From contig DUPV01000063.1 in the NCBI GenBank assembly GCA_012838135.1, forward strand, positions 1-64,000: DNA of 64,000 bases, read 5' to 3'. A program made the position numbers and the translations under genes. Below the pieces are notes generated by a model. That model worked only from the letters and a program-made list of their open reading frames with translations, ran no database searches and was not told the origin of the DNA. This stretch comes from Clostridiaceae bacterium. Lineage in GTDB: Bacteria > Bacillota > Clostridia > Saccharofermentanales > DTU023. Below are positions 44,701-53,485 of this stretch, piece by piece. Within the stretch, counting starts at the first letter, position 1. Every line of letters starts with the position of its first letter.

Positions 44701-45253
44701 AATCTCCTCGTACGGCAAATTGTCCGGCTGATTCAACTTGTCCGACTTTTTCATAACCTATTTCTTCCAATTTGACTTGAACATCTTGGAAATCATAGAT
44801 TTCGCCATATGAAAAAATTAAGCTGTTCTCATGAAAATACTTAGCGGGCGGATACCAATCAGCCATAGCTGAAGCAACTGCAATTAATAAACAAGGTTCG
44901 CCGCATAACCATTGATACAAAATTGCACATCTCTGTAATTCAATTTCACGGCTTGAGGCCAATACATCGGTAAATACCAATTCTCTGGCAGGCAATATGT
45001 ATGCCGGCAAGTTGCTCAAAGCTTGCCAATTGTCCAGTAAAACATTTGCTCTTAACTGATCGGATACAATTAACAGTCCGGCCTGATTTTGACAAAGTAA
45101 GCCTAATAAAGATACTTGGGCAGACTCGTTAAGACCAACTATTTGAAAAGATTTTTGGTTTTGATTACGGAGAATCTTTTTAACATTTTCATCCTGTTCA
45201 AGTTTTCGGAAGATAATCTCCGATATTTCCGATTGTGTCATTATATGGGACAA
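41759..45253 (-). CDS. mfd: Transcription-repair coupling factor
   Basis: A 1164-residue Mfd, the expected length. The N-terminal UvrB-like part is followed by the RNA-polymerase interaction domain (LKPGEYVVHENHGIGIYNGL near 495). The RecG-like translocase has Walker A LLCGDVGFGKTE near 650, LIIDEEQRFGV near 745, SMTATPIPRT, and helicase motif VI QIRGRVGRSERQAYAY. It removes stalled RNA polymerase and recruits UvrA. The frame begins with a TTG that has GGAG eight bases upstream; an ATG four codons later is the other option. Pth-Mfd adjacency is typical of Firmicutes. Confidence 0.95.
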   Translation of the reverse strand: MSHIMTQSEISEIIFRKLEQDENVKKILRNQNQKSFQIVGLNESAQVSLLGLLCQNQAGLLIVSDQLRANVLLDNWQALSNLPAYILPARELVFTDVLASSREIELQRCAILYQWLCGEPCLLIAVASAMADWYPPAKYFHENSLIFSYGEIYDFQDVQVKLEEIGYEKVGQVESAGQFAVRGDLLDIGISIPGYPTEVQCIRLSFFDNELEDLREFDTDSQRSIRSLSQAQIPPAREWLLAPEQIANLPEKIKQTSQHQMETAFRQGADRDLAEAFARLGKRDAERVEQGIYFPALDRWFFLLDTAKTSLLKLAKSEHKLIALDEISQIQKRLDAGQADLHQRLSSYLEKAQVVKGTERIRLTSAEAWQGITDCGVISFAQIASSGNGISGSEKISLPAQPSDSYRFRETALLDDLQYWNEIKATIIIFAGSETGAQRLDSLAEEHGLEYCIIQDSLGKGFIWQRIGLNVLGTHDVFGAEKRRQRRRKQGLAIDFLSDLKPGEYVVHENHGIGIYNGLKTLETGGTRSDYLHISYAGTDQLYISVDQLDQIQKYVSAGGGKPKLSKLDGQSWNNLKNRARDSIKKLAVDLIALHTERMQIKGHNFGPDTVWQTQFEEGFPYTETEDQIIAIDEVKADMESAVVMDRLLCGDVGFGKTEIAFRAMFKAALDSKQAVMLVPTTVLAQQHYDNFVERINKFPINVKMLSRFVSAKERNIILRGLEKGEVDIVIGTHRILSQDVKFADLGLLIIDEEQRFGVNHKESLKARFPQVDVLSMTATPIPRTLHMSISGIRDISFLENGPSDRKSVQTYVMEFDQSVIEEAILREISRGGQVFYLYNYTNKISEKSQKLREALPGLKVDYGHGKMNERQLEAVVENFLAKKFDVFVCTTIIESGLDMPNVNTIIVEDADRLGLAQLYQIRGRVGRSERQAYAYITYDPNRILNEDATKRLMAIRDFTEIGSGFKIALRDLEVRGAGNLLGAEQHGHMEAIGYELYCKMLAENVRELRGEPEIEQVEFARIELSVDAGIPESYIASEGQRLDFYLRISHIKQLKDYQDIIDELLDRYGNLPQEVINLCDVALIRSLGGSLGIERITVMRGDLLFYFAEGKFDPQKMVKLLDNPGTKGKLLLNAGAKPYLMLRKAAANHKQLLKQILNILLVQ

Positions 45254-45301
45254 TCAGCAAACTCCAATCTGTTGTTCTCTGCGTTCTTAAAAGTTTAAAA
45301 A

Positions 45302-45874
45302 TCAAATTCCATTTAAACGATTCATTGCCAGATCAAGATCGTCTTTTAGTATTATTTCCACAGCATCTGCCGCTTTATGCAAGGCATCAAATAAAATCTT
45401 CTGCTGATCGGTCGGCACATTGCTCATTACATGTTGAATAATATCGATATTTTCCGGCTGCGGACCGATTCCTACTCTGATTCGCGGAAATTGATCTGAA
45501 TTCAAATGCTCAATTATCGAACGCATTCCGTTATGCGAACCGGCACTGCCCCAAGGTCGGATTCTGATTTTACCGATTTCAATATCAACATCATCATATA
45601 TTATTAAAAGATTCGCTAAAGGAATTTTATAAAAATCGACTACCGCACGGATACTCTCGCCGCTTCGATTCATATAAGTAGATGGCTGAATAAATAAAAC
45701 CTTCTTTCCGGCAAAATTTATTTCCGCGGTTAAAGCTTTGAATTTAATTTTTTTCAGAGAAAAATTATGGCGTTGAGCTAAGATCTCCAATACCATAAAG
45801 CCGCAATTGTGATATGTTCTTGAATATTTAAGTCCGGGATTGCCCAAACCGGCAACAATTATCCGTTGATCCAT
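45302..45874 (-). CDS. pth: Peptidyl-tRNA hydrolase
   Basis: A 190-residue Pth. It has the start VAGLGNPGLKYSRTYHNCGFMV with the catalytic His of YHN near 22, PSTYMNRSGESI near 60, IYDDVDIEIGKIRIR near 92, and GSAGSHNGMRSI near 108. It recycles peptidyl-tRNA that dropped off the ribosome. The ATG follows the previous gene's stop by a single base, so the genes are in one operon with mfd downstream. Confidence 0.95.
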   Translation of the reverse strand: MDQRIIVAGLGNPGLKYSRTYHNCGFMVLEILAQRHNFSLKKIKFKALTAEINFAGKKVLFIQPSTYMNRSGESIRAVVDFYKIPLANLLIIYDDVDIEIGKIRIRPWGSAGSHNGMRSIIEHLNSDQFPRIRVGIGPQPENIDIIQHVMSNVPTDQQKILFDALHKAADAVEIILKDDLDLAMNRLNGI

Positions 45875-46666
45875 TTATATCTGCATCCAGTCTGAATTTG
45901 AGTAACGTCTGGCAACTTGCAGAACATAATCTTTGTCTTTTACCGCACCGGTAACCTCCAAGCTCTGAACTGCAGTCAATTCGGCAATTGAAGGATGATT
46001 ATTTTCTTTACTTAAATGAGCCAGAACAATTTGTTCGGTTCCGGTTTTCACCAAATGACAGAGTGTATCTCCACATTCATCATTCGATAAATGACCGTGT
46101 CCGCTACTTATTCTATCTTTCAAAATCCGGGGATATGGTCCGTTCTTTAATAATTCTGAATCATAATTCGATTCTAAAATAATTAAACGAGAGTTCGTAA
46201 GCTGATTCAAGATCGATTGACTGACTGAACCGATGTCGGTACATACGGTGATATCGCCTCGAGACGTTTCAAAACGATAGGCTAAAGTTTCAGCCGCATC
46301 ATGCGGCACTTGAAAAGATGTTACCGGCTGATCCTTGATCAAAAACTTATCTTCCGGTCGGATAATATTAATTAAATTATAATCAAATTTACCTATACTA
46401 TCTAAAATGATTTCCAAAGTTTTTTGTGTGATGTAAAACGGAATTTTGTATTTTCGCAAGATCACGCCCAAGCCTGATACATGATCGCTGTGTTCATGAG
46501 TTATCAGGATACCGTCAATATCCAAAGGCGATTCACCGGCAAGAGCTAAAGCATTGGTGAATGTTTTTCCGTTCACACCGCAATCTACAATTAATCTGGT
46601 TTCCCCGTTGCGGATCAGAGTGCAATTTCCGGAACTCCCCGATCTTAATGCTACCGAACCTATCAT
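45875..46666 (-). CDS. YycJ/WalJ-like metallo-beta-lactamase-fold hydrolase
   Basis: A 263-residue protein. SLRSGSSGNCT-like opening (RSGSSGNCTLI at 8-18) and the zinc motif THEHSDHVSG near 55-64 mark the YycJ family, followed by FQVPHDAAETLAYR and SGHGHLSNDECG. In many Firmicutes this gene belongs to the wal operon and is thought to act as a 5'-3' exonuclease in DNA repair. Here it lies after murA, four genes from the response regulator, with all genes on the same strand. Confidence 0.85.
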   Translation of the reverse strand: MIGSVALRSGSSGNCTLIRNGETRLIVDCGVNGKTFTNALALAGESPLDIDGILITHEHSDHVSGLGVILRKYKIPFYITQKTLEIILDSIGKFDYNLINIIRPEDKFLIKDQPVTSFQVPHDAAETLAYRFETSRGDITVCTDIGSVSQSILNQLTNSRLIILESNYDSELLKNGPYPRILKDRISSGHGHLSNDECGDTLCHLVKTGTEQIVLAHLSKENNHPSIAELTAVQSLEVTGAVKDKDYVLQVARRYSNSDWMQI

Positions 46667-46686
46667 TTTTCTGATTTACCCAAAAC

Positions 46687-47949
46687 TCATTCTTCTCTGA
46701 TGTCCGCACCGACTGCCAATAGTTTTTCTACAAAATCTTCATAACCACGCTCAATCGCATAGACATTGGTTACTATTGTTTCGCCTTCTGCACCTAAACC
46801 TGCTGTAACCATTGCCGCACCTGCTCGCAAATCTCTGGCAAAAACAGTTGTTCCCTGAAGTTCCGCACCTTGAACTACAGCCAATCTGCCGCTAGTCACA
46901 ATGTTGGCGCCCATTGCTTGCAGCTCTTTTATATATTGAAAGCGATTTTCCCACACACTTTCAATCATTCGACCGGTGCCATTAGCAACAGTCAATAATG
47001 CCGTGGTTTGCGGTTGTAAATCTGTCGGGAAACCGGGATAAGGCATCGTCTTAAAGCTTGCAGCCTTCAATTTCTCACCCGGCATGAGCATAACTCGAAT
47101 AGAATCCGCCCCCTCCTCAACAATGGCGCCCATCTCAATTAATTTTGCCGTTAAAGGTTCCATATGTTTGGGAATCAAGTTTTTACAAGTCAAATCGCCA
47201 TTGGTCATCGCAGCCATGATCATATACGTACCTGCTTCAATCTGATCCGGAATAATAGTATATGAACGATTTGCTGCTAAATAAGGTTTACCGGTAATTT
47301 TGATCACATCAGTGCCGGCTCCGCGAATATTCGCGCCCATCGTATTGAGAAAGTTGGCTACATCAACAATATGCGGTTCCTTCGCTGCGTTATTGATTAC
47401 GGTAATGCCTTCCGCTTTAACTGCAGCCAACATAATATTAATCGTTGCACCGACACTCACCGTATCTAAAAAGACACCTGCACCTCTCAGTCGCCCGGCT
47501 TTAATTGAAATCACTCCGTCTTCGTCTTTCAGTTCGTCACCGCCTAAAGCTTGAAAACCCTTGATATGTAAATCAATCGGTCTTGCACCGAAATCACAAC
47601 CACCCGGCATCAACAAGCTGACTTTGTGATATTTCCCTAAAAAAGCCCCGAGCAAATAATAGGAACCACGAATTTTCGAAACCTTTTTGCTGATTGCTTG
47701 ATATGTATTAACAGTCGTCGGATCAAAACGAATCGAATTTTCACTGAGCCATTCAATTTTGGCACCCAGCTCTTGGCATATTTCCAATAATATTTTAATA
47801 TCTTTAATTTTCGGCAAATTTTCAATCACACTGGGTCCGTCAACAACCATTGCCGCAGCAATAATTCCTAATGCGGCATTCTTTGAACCACTGATTTGCA
47901 CTTCTCCCTGCAGAGGATTTTTGCCTTTTATAATATAAGTGTTAGCCAA
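46687..47949 (-). CDS. murA: UDP-N-acetylglucosamine 1-carboxyvinyltransferase
   Basis: A 420-residue MurA. The substrate Lys23-Asn24 pair is in SGSKNAALG, and the fosfomycin-target Cys118 is in MPGGCDFGARPIDLH. The second-domain motif MPYPGFPTDLQPQ is near 306. It makes the first committed step of peptidoglycan synthesis from PEP and UDP-GlcNAc. The Cys form predicts fosfomycin sensitivity at the enzyme level. It begins with a TTG behind GAGGAAATAAA. Many Firmicutes have two MurA copies; which one this is cannot be judged. Confidence 0.93.
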   Translation of the reverse strand: MANTYIIKGKNPLQGEVQISGSKNAALGIIAAAMVVDGPSVIENLPKIKDIKILLEICQELGAKIEWLSENSIRFDPTTVNTYQAISKKVSKIRGSYYLLGAFLGKYHKVSLLMPGGCDFGARPIDLHIKGFQALGGDELKDEDGVISIKAGRLRGAGVFLDTVSVGATINIMLAAVKAEGITVINNAAKEPHIVDVANFLNTMGANIRGAGTDVIKITGKPYLAANRSYTIIPDQIEAGTYMIMAAMTNGDLTCKNLIPKHMEPLTAKLIEMGAIVEEGADSIRVMLMPGEKLKAASFKTMPYPGFPTDLQPQTTALLTVANGTGRMIESVWENRFQYIKELQAMGANIVTSGRLAVVQGAELQGTTVFARDLRAGAAMVTAGLGAEGETIVTNVYAIERGYEDFVEKLLAVGADIREE

Positions 47950-48081
47950 TTTATTTCCTCATTTTCTCTAGCTAAAAACCAACTTCAATTTCTTTATTTA
48001 AACTATCCTGTTTTTTCTTTATTTTAAACTATCCAAAAGCATAAGATAGTTGTGATTAATAAACATATGTCTTATAGAGTA

Positions 48082-49452
48082 TCAGAAAATCGGTTCCGAT
48101 ACATCTATCGCTTTAAACAAAGCATCTACTTCTCTTTGTTGTAAACTTTTCCATTTTGCCATAATTCCCAACTTTTCTGCAAGCAGATTTAAGTCTGCTT
48201 CAGCGGCTTTGGTTACATTATGACTGCATGAACCGTTTTCCGTTAATTCATATAATGCGGTTCGCATAGTTTTTTTTACACCGGGCAGAGTCACCGTAAA
48301 ATCGCTGCCTTTACCGATTTCGCTTTTCAAATCAATTTGTCCTAAATGCAAATCAACCAATTCTTTTACAATCGCCAGACCCAGACCCGTTCCGCCGTGG
48401 GCTCTCGAGCCGGTTGCATCGACACGATAAAAACGTTTAAAAATATTCTCCTGTACCTCTGACGGTATACCGATTCCGTTATCTTTTACTCTAAAATAAA
48501 CGTCATCAACCAGCATACCGACATAAACTTTTATTTCACCATATTCTTGAGTATATTTAATGGAGTTATTCACCAAATTAAGAATAATACGTTCCAAGGC
48601 AGAGCGATCAGCATAAGCAATCGACCTGTCCGAAACCGTATACGATGAGAATTCAATATGTTTTTTATCCGCTTCCGGATAGAGTCTTTCAATACAGGAA
48701 CGGACTATCGGTAATAATTCAATCTTTTCTATTCTGGTATAAATTGCATTACCGTCAATTCGCGAAAGTAAAAGTAAATCATCAATCAAAGTCTCCATCC
48801 GTAAAGATCCGTCATAAAGCTTGTTAATATCCTTTTTGACCGATTCACGAGATTTTTCATCTACACCCCAGTCTAAAAGTGATTCACTGTAGGTTTTAAT
48901 TGTAGTTAAGGGCGTCTTTAATTCATGCGAAACATTGGCAACAAATTCTTTGCGCTGTTGTTCTTCTTTTACCTGTCTTGTTATATCCTGAATAACAATA
49001 ATATGACCGGAATTTTTATCGCGTGCCAATTCTCTTTTTTGTACAGATAAGCGATACGACCTGTCACGATAGATATAATTGATTTCCACTTGTCTTTTTT
49101 CCAAAAGAAAACCGGAACGAATTTTTTGATCGACATCATATTTATTTAAAAAATCAGCAAAATAATGAGGAATCTCTTCGATCATTTGACCTGAAGCTTC
49201 ATTATTCAACAATAGAATTCCGTCACTGCTATATGCAATAACACCTAAATTCAAAGAAGCTAATACCGTTTGGGACTCATTTTGTTTGTGGGCAACATGC
49301 TCCAACATGTCATGTACTGCTCGATCTTCCGCTATTTTACGCCGTAAAAAATAAGACCGTGCAAAAAGAGCACAGCCTCCACTCGTAATTATAAACGTTA
49401 ATAATACAGCAATAAAAATTTCCACAAAAATAACCGAAATAAAAATTATCAA
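48082..49452 (-). CDS. walK: WalK/VicK-like sensor histidine kinase
   Basis: A 456-residue kinase. One membrane segment (3-29) is followed directly by a cytoplasmic PAS-like domain at about 60-160, then the HisKA domain with phospho-acceptor His176 in NVSHELKTPL. The ATPase has the N box NNSIKYTQ, the G1 box VKDNGIGIP and GGTGLGLAIVKEL. There is no extracellular sensing loop, as in the streptococcal VicK. The tail after about 395 is an additional region of unknown role. The start codon (TTG) lacks a clear ribosome site, so the exact N-terminus is uncertain. Confidence 0.85.
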   Translation of the reverse strand: MIIFISVIFVEIFIAVLLTFIITSGGCALFARSYFLRRKIAEDRAVHDMLEHVAHKQNESQTVLASLNLGVIAYSSDGILLLNNEASGQMIEEIPHYFADFLNKYDVDQKIRSGFLLEKRQVEINYIYRDRSYRLSVQKRELARDKNSGHIIVIQDITRQVKEEQQRKEFVANVSHELKTPLTTIKTYSESLLDWGVDEKSRESVKKDINKLYDGSLRMETLIDDLLLLSRIDGNAIYTRIEKIELLPIVRSCIERLYPEADKKHIEFSSYTVSDRSIAYADRSALERIILNLVNNSIKYTQEYGEIKVYVGMLVDDVYFRVKDNGIGIPSEVQENIFKRFYRVDATGSRAHGGTGLGLAIVKELVDLHLGQIDLKSEIGKGSDFTVTLPGVKKTMRTALYELTENGSCSHNVTKAAEADLNLLAEKLGIMAKWKSLQQREVDALFKAIDVSEPIF

Positions 49453-49523
49453 AAATTAATGTTTTTCAGCATCATTGATTAAAATGTTGAAAAGAAAAGC
49501 CGGAAAAGACATCTGTTTGAAAA

Positions 49524-50231
49524 CTATTGTTTTTCAGCATCACGGTTAAAATAGTAACCTACTCCGCGTTTAGTCAGGATATATTTATAATTTTCCTGGT
49601 CCGGTTCCAGTTTTTCACGAGTTCTTCTGATCGTAACATCAACAGTTCTCACATCACCAAAATATTCATAACCCCATACTTTTTCCAATAACGTTTCGCG
49701 TGAAAATACCTGTCCTGCATTGCGAGCTAAGAATAAGACCAATTCATATTCACGCAAAGTAAGATTGATCGGCTCATCATTCATCAAAATCTCATATGCT
49801 TTTTGATTGATTTTTAAGTCACCGTATTCAATAATATCGGAAGTTTCCCGCGGCGTGACTTCGGCAATATGGCTTCTGCGTAAAAGTGCTTTTACTCTTG
49901 CCATAACTTCGCGCATGCTGAATGGTTTAACAATATAATCATCAGCACCTAATTCCAAACCGAGCACTTTATCAATTTCTTCCGATTTTGCGGTAAGCAT
50001 AATAATCGGAACCAGAGTTTCCTGCCTGAGTTTGCGGCAAACATCAAATCCATCCATTTCAGGCAACATACAATCTAATAAAATCAGATCCGGATCATCT
50101 GACAAAGCAAGTTTCAAAGCAGTTTTACCATCGTATGCTGCAATCGTTTCATATCCTTCACGTTCCAAGTTTTCTCGCAAAATATCCACGATATTTTCTT
50201 CATCGTCGACGACTAAAATTTTAGCAGACAT
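49524..50231 (-). CDS. walR: WalR-like OmpR-family response regulator
   Basis: A 235-residue regulator. The receiver domain has the acid pair DD at 9-10, the phospho-acceptor Asp53 in LLDCMLPEMDG and Lys near 102 in YIVKPF. The winged-helix C-terminus ends with VDVTIRRTREKLE and ILTKRGVGYYF. It matches WalR/VicR in its pairing with the single-segment kinase downstream and with murA, YycJ and Pth. WalR controls cell-wall hydrolases. The stop is 72 bases before the kinase start. Confidence 0.87.
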   Translation of the reverse strand: MSAKILVVDDEENIVDILRENLEREGYETIAAYDGKTALKLALSDDPDLILLDCMLPEMDGFDVCRKLRQETLVPIIMLTAKSEEIDKVLGLELGADDYIVKPFSMREVMARVKALLRRSHIAEVTPRETSDIIEYGDLKINQKAYEILMNDEPINLTLREYELVLFLARNAGQVFSRETLLEKVWGYEYFGDVRTVDVTIRRTREKLEPDQENYKYILTKRGVGYYFNRDAEKQ

Positions 50232-50263
50232 ATTATTGGCTCACTTCCTTTTTTATTTTATAC

Positions 50264-50272
50264 ATTATAGCA
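50264..50272 (-). promoter_or_regulatory. Extended -10 promoter of the walR operon
   Basis: On the minus strand TGCTATAAT forms a perfect -10 (50264-50269) with the extended TG. The -35 region 17 bases upstream is weak, as is common with extended -10 promoters. Transcription would start near 50257, leaving a leader of about 25 bases. Confidence 0.6.
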
Positions 50273-50398
50273 TAACTGAAATTTCGCCGTTACTAAAATG
50301 TAATAATTATTTCATCAATTAAATTTTTTGCCGTTTTCGGCATTTTTATTCAACAGAGAACTCTTGAAATTGTCTTCGTTAATTAGAAAACATTTGTT

Positions 50399-50851
50399 TT
50401 ATTCAGTCATTGGAGTACCGGTTTGTTTGGCAATGATCAAATCTAAAGTGCGCCACGCTAAAACTGCACAACGAACTCTTTGCGGCATGGTTGAAATATT
50501 TTTGAAAGCAATTGCATCTTCCAACTCTTCTTCCAGAATTTCATCATCTGTAATTTCACCTTTGATCATGCCCAAAAACGTTTCGATTAAATGTTTTGCT
50601 TGTTTAATCGTTTTGCCTTTAATCAAACCGCAGAGCAAGGAAGTTGATGCTTGAGAAATTGCACAGCCTGTACCTATAAAAGTAGCATCGACAATCAAAT
50701 CATCTTCTATTTTGACCGAAAGATGAATATCATCACCGCAGCTCGGATTATAACCGCGTTCAGTCGCTGTTGCATCCGGCATTTCATGACGATATTTGTT
50801 CGAGCGTGAATTATCCATAATAATTTGTGAATATATTTGCCGTAAATCCAT
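50399..50851 (-). CDS. sufU: SufU iron-sulfur scaffold/sulfur-transfer protein
   Basis: A 150-residue SufU. The three Cys ligands are in NPSCGD near 35, GTGCAISQAS near 60 and RVRCAVLAW near 127, with an Asp after the first, all as in SufU. The 18-20 residue insertion between the second and third Cys, compared to IscU, fits SufU. It takes sulfur from SufS and passes it to SufB. It is the last gene of a five-gene suf operon. Confidence 0.92.
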   Translation of the reverse strand: MDLRQIYSQIIMDNSRSNKYRHEMPDATATERGYNPSCGDDIHLSVKIEDDLIVDATFIGTGCAISQASTSLLCGLIKGKTIKQAKHLIETFLGMIKGEITDDEILEEELEDAIAFKNISTMPQRVRCAVLAWRTLDLIIAKQTGTPMTE

Positions 50852-51012
50852 ATTTTTAACCTATATTAAATCCCGTTTTGACTCAAATTTTGAGCTGTGC
50901 AAATTTCCTGTATAAATTTAATAATTGTGCAATCACAATTGCCGGGCTTCAAAAAGTGAGCAGATTTTCCGATTCAAAACCCAAAATTTCGTGATAACTC
51001 CTGCACCGTTTT

Positions 51013-52266
51013 CTAAATATCGATTTGCATTACATTTTTTACATCTTCTAATGCTTCAATAAATAAATCAATCTCTTTTTTTGTATTATAAAAGGCAAAA
51101 CTTGCCCGATTCGTCGAGTTTTGACCCAAATATCTATGCAAGGGTTGTGTGCAATGATGTCCGGCTCTGATCGCCACTCCGTGATAATCCAAGATCGTTG
51201 CTACATCATGCGGATGAGCATTTTTGACATTGAAAGCAATGGCAGGACCTTTTGCACCTTGTTTCGGATGATATATTTCAATATATGGCAATTCTTCAAG
51301 TTTTGCTACACAATAGTCTGCCAAAGCGGTTTCATAAGCAGCAATTTTCTCTAAACCGATATCTTCAAGATATTCGATTGCAGCAGCCAAACCGACCATA
51401 CCGCCTACGTCCTGTGTGCCTGCTTCGAATTTATACGGCAATTGAGCAAACGTTGATGTATGATCTTCAACATATTCGATCATTTCCCCGCCATAGAGGA
51501 AAGGTGGCATCGCTTGCAATATTTCAGATTTACCGTACAGCACACCGATACCCAAAGGTCCTAACATTTTGTGTCCGGAAAAAGCCAAAAAATCGCAATC
51601 CATTTTTTGGACATTAACTTGGACATGAGGTGCCAACTGGGCTGCATCAACCACGGTCAGAGCATTGTGCTCTTTAGCTATGCGGATGATTGCCGCGGCA
51701 TCCGGTATTGTGCCCAAAACATTTGATGCTGCTGAAAATGCAACAATTTTGGTGCGTTCGGATATTTTATTGCGATAATCTTGCATATCTAATTGATAAT
51801 CGTCGGTCAATTCAATAAATGCCAATTCAGCACCGGTTTTTTGAGCAACAAATTGCCAATTTACAAAATTTGAATGATGTTCCATTCGCGTAATCAGAAT
51901 CTGATCGCCGGACTTAAGATTATTCAAACCCCAAGCATAAGCAACAATATTCAAAGCTTCACTGGCATTACGGGTGAAAATAATCTCTTTTTCCGATTTG
52001 CTGCCGATGAATTGGGCAACTTTGCTGCGACTCTTAACCATTGCTTCAGTTGCAGCCGTACCCAAACGATGTGCTCCACGCAAAGGATTCCCATTCTCAA
52101 AACGATAAAAATTATCCATCCGCTCAATCACCTGATTCGGTCTTTGAGTGGTTGCTGCATTATCTAAATAAATAATCGGTCCGTCCAATTCTAAATAAGC
52201 AAAATCGGATCTCACCCGTTCCAAATCAAAACCGGGATTTGCCAACATTTTTAAAATCGCCTTCAT
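51013..52266 (-). CDS. sufS: SufS cysteine desulfurase
   Basis: A 417-residue class II cysteine desulfurase. It shows YLDNAATTQRPNQVI near 34, the PLP Lys in AFSGHKMLGP near 235 and the persulfide-forming Cys in RAGHHCTQPLH near 372. It removes sulfur from cysteine for delivery to SufU. The AGGATGAG site precedes the ATG. There are about 150 bases to sufD upstream in the operon and 160 to sufU. Confidence 0.94.
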   Translation of the reverse strand: MKAILKMLANPGFDLERVRSDFAYLELDGPIIYLDNAATTQRPNQVIERMDNFYRFENGNPLRGAHRLGTAATEAMVKSRSKVAQFIGSKSEKEIIFTRNASEALNIVAYAWGLNNLKSGDQILITRMEHHSNFVNWQFVAQKTGAELAFIELTDDYQLDMQDYRNKISERTKIVAFSAASNVLGTIPDAAAIIRIAKEHNALTVVDAAQLAPHVQVNVQKMDCDFLAFSGHKMLGPLGIGVLYGKSEILQAMPPFLYGGEMIEYVEDHTSTFAQLPYKFEAGTQDVGGMVGLAAAIEYLEDIGLEKIAAYETALADYCVAKLEELPYIEIYHPKQGAKGPAIAFNVKNAHPHDVATILDYHGVAIRAGHHCTQPLHRYLGQNSTNRASFAFYNTKKEIDLFIEALEDVKNVMQIDI

Positions 52267-52414
52267 CTTCTCATCCTTTGCAGATTCTTTTGTCCAGACA
52301 AACGTAGAGGATCTTATCCTGTTATCTTTGCTAATGCAGACTTACTGTCTATTGTCATATTTAATAGTGTTTGTATGGTTTTAGCAACACAACGACTATC
52401 TTGTTTTAATGATT

Positions 52415-53485
52415 TTAACGACGTAAAATTCTGGCATGAACTTCTTTGCGCAAATCAAGCCGCAATTCTTCATTCGGGATTTGATCAAAAGTAGGTGTCA
52501 TGCGTGATTCAACTATTAAGCCTTCTGATTCTTTGCGACTCAAACCGCGACTCATCAAATAAAACAATTGTTCATCGTCAATTTGACCGGCACTTGCGGC
52601 ATGATTGCCGACAATATCATCTTCATGAGCCAATAATAAAGGAACTGCAATTGAACGTACCGTATCATCCAATAAGATCGTATATTCTTCTTCATTGCCG
52701 TCTGAACCGCTGCAGCCCTCAACAAAATCAATTGTACCGCGGAACTTTTTTACTGCATGATCCATCAATGCACCGTTCACCTGAATATCCGAAATACATT
52801 CTTCGCCGATATGACGCACATGATAGAACAGATCCAAATGATTATTGCCACTGCCTAAATATGCGGTTTTCACATGACTTTCCGCACCGAAGCCTTCCAT
52901 ATCAACCATATAGTGAAAAACCGTATTGCCGGCTCCCAGTTCAACCGTGGCCAAATTTAATCTGGCACCGTCGCCCACTCTGGCAACTATCGATACATTC
53001 GACACCGATTTTTCATTTAAGCGTTGAATTAAAACAACATTAACTGCAGCATCGTTTTTCACATCTACCAGAATCGTTGAATTACGTTCAACTCTGGAAT
53101 CATCCTCACTGTAGTTGTATAAGACTATCGTTCCTTTTTGTAACGGCGGAACTACGATTTGGTTTTGGTCAACAAGCAATGGGTTTCCTGCGGATTGCGG
53201 TAATCTGACTTCAATCGGTTCACTATCGGATATTCTCCAATGATTTGCCAAATTACATTGTTCGTCATTCATAAGCATGACTTCTTCCGAAATTCCATGA
53301 TCTAAATCATAAAAAGTTTGCTTTAACTCCTGATCAATTTTTCCCACACCTTGCATCGCTGTATAGGGAATTTTTTGCTTGTTTTGCAAATCGATTTTTA
53401 CATCGTTAACATTCATCCAATTCCAAGTCAAAGCAGGCAATGTATTTCCGCGAAGTTCTTTCACTTTTATATTTACATTAGTCAT
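52415..53485 (-). CDS. sufD: SufD, Fe-S assembly complex subunit
   Basis: A 356-residue SufD, a SufBD-core beta-helix protein. The conserved C-terminal block reads VGNHAASAGQIDDEQLFYLMSRG then LSRKESEGLI, which contains the His ligand site. It forms the SufBC2D complex with SufB and SufC. The ATG overlaps the sufB stop by TAATGA, so the two are coupled. Confidence 0.92.
   Translation of the reverse strand: MTNVNIKVKELRGNTLPALTWNWMNVNDVKIDLQNKQKIPYTAMQGVGKIDQELKQTFYDLDHGISEEVMLMNDEQCNLANHWRISDSEPIEVRLPQSAGNPLLVDQNQIVVPPLQKGTIVLYNYSEDDSRVERNSTILVDVKNDAAVNVVLIQRLNEKSVSNVSIVARVGDGARLNLATVELGAGNTVFHYMVDMEGFGAESHVKTAYLGSGNNHLDLFYHVRHIGEECISDIQVNGALMDHAVKKFRGTIDFVEGCSGSDGNEEEYTILLDDTVRSIAVPLLLAHEDDIVGNHAASAGQIDDEQLFYLMSRGLSRKESEGLIVESRMTPTFDQIPNEELRLDLRKEVHARILRR

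Noticed and set aside
50329-50342. Short GC hairpin TGCCG-TTTT-CGGCA near the walR upstream region, considered as terminator of the suf operon
   Set aside because: The T run follows on the plus strand, but the suf genes are read on the minus strand, where the hairpin is followed by A residues.
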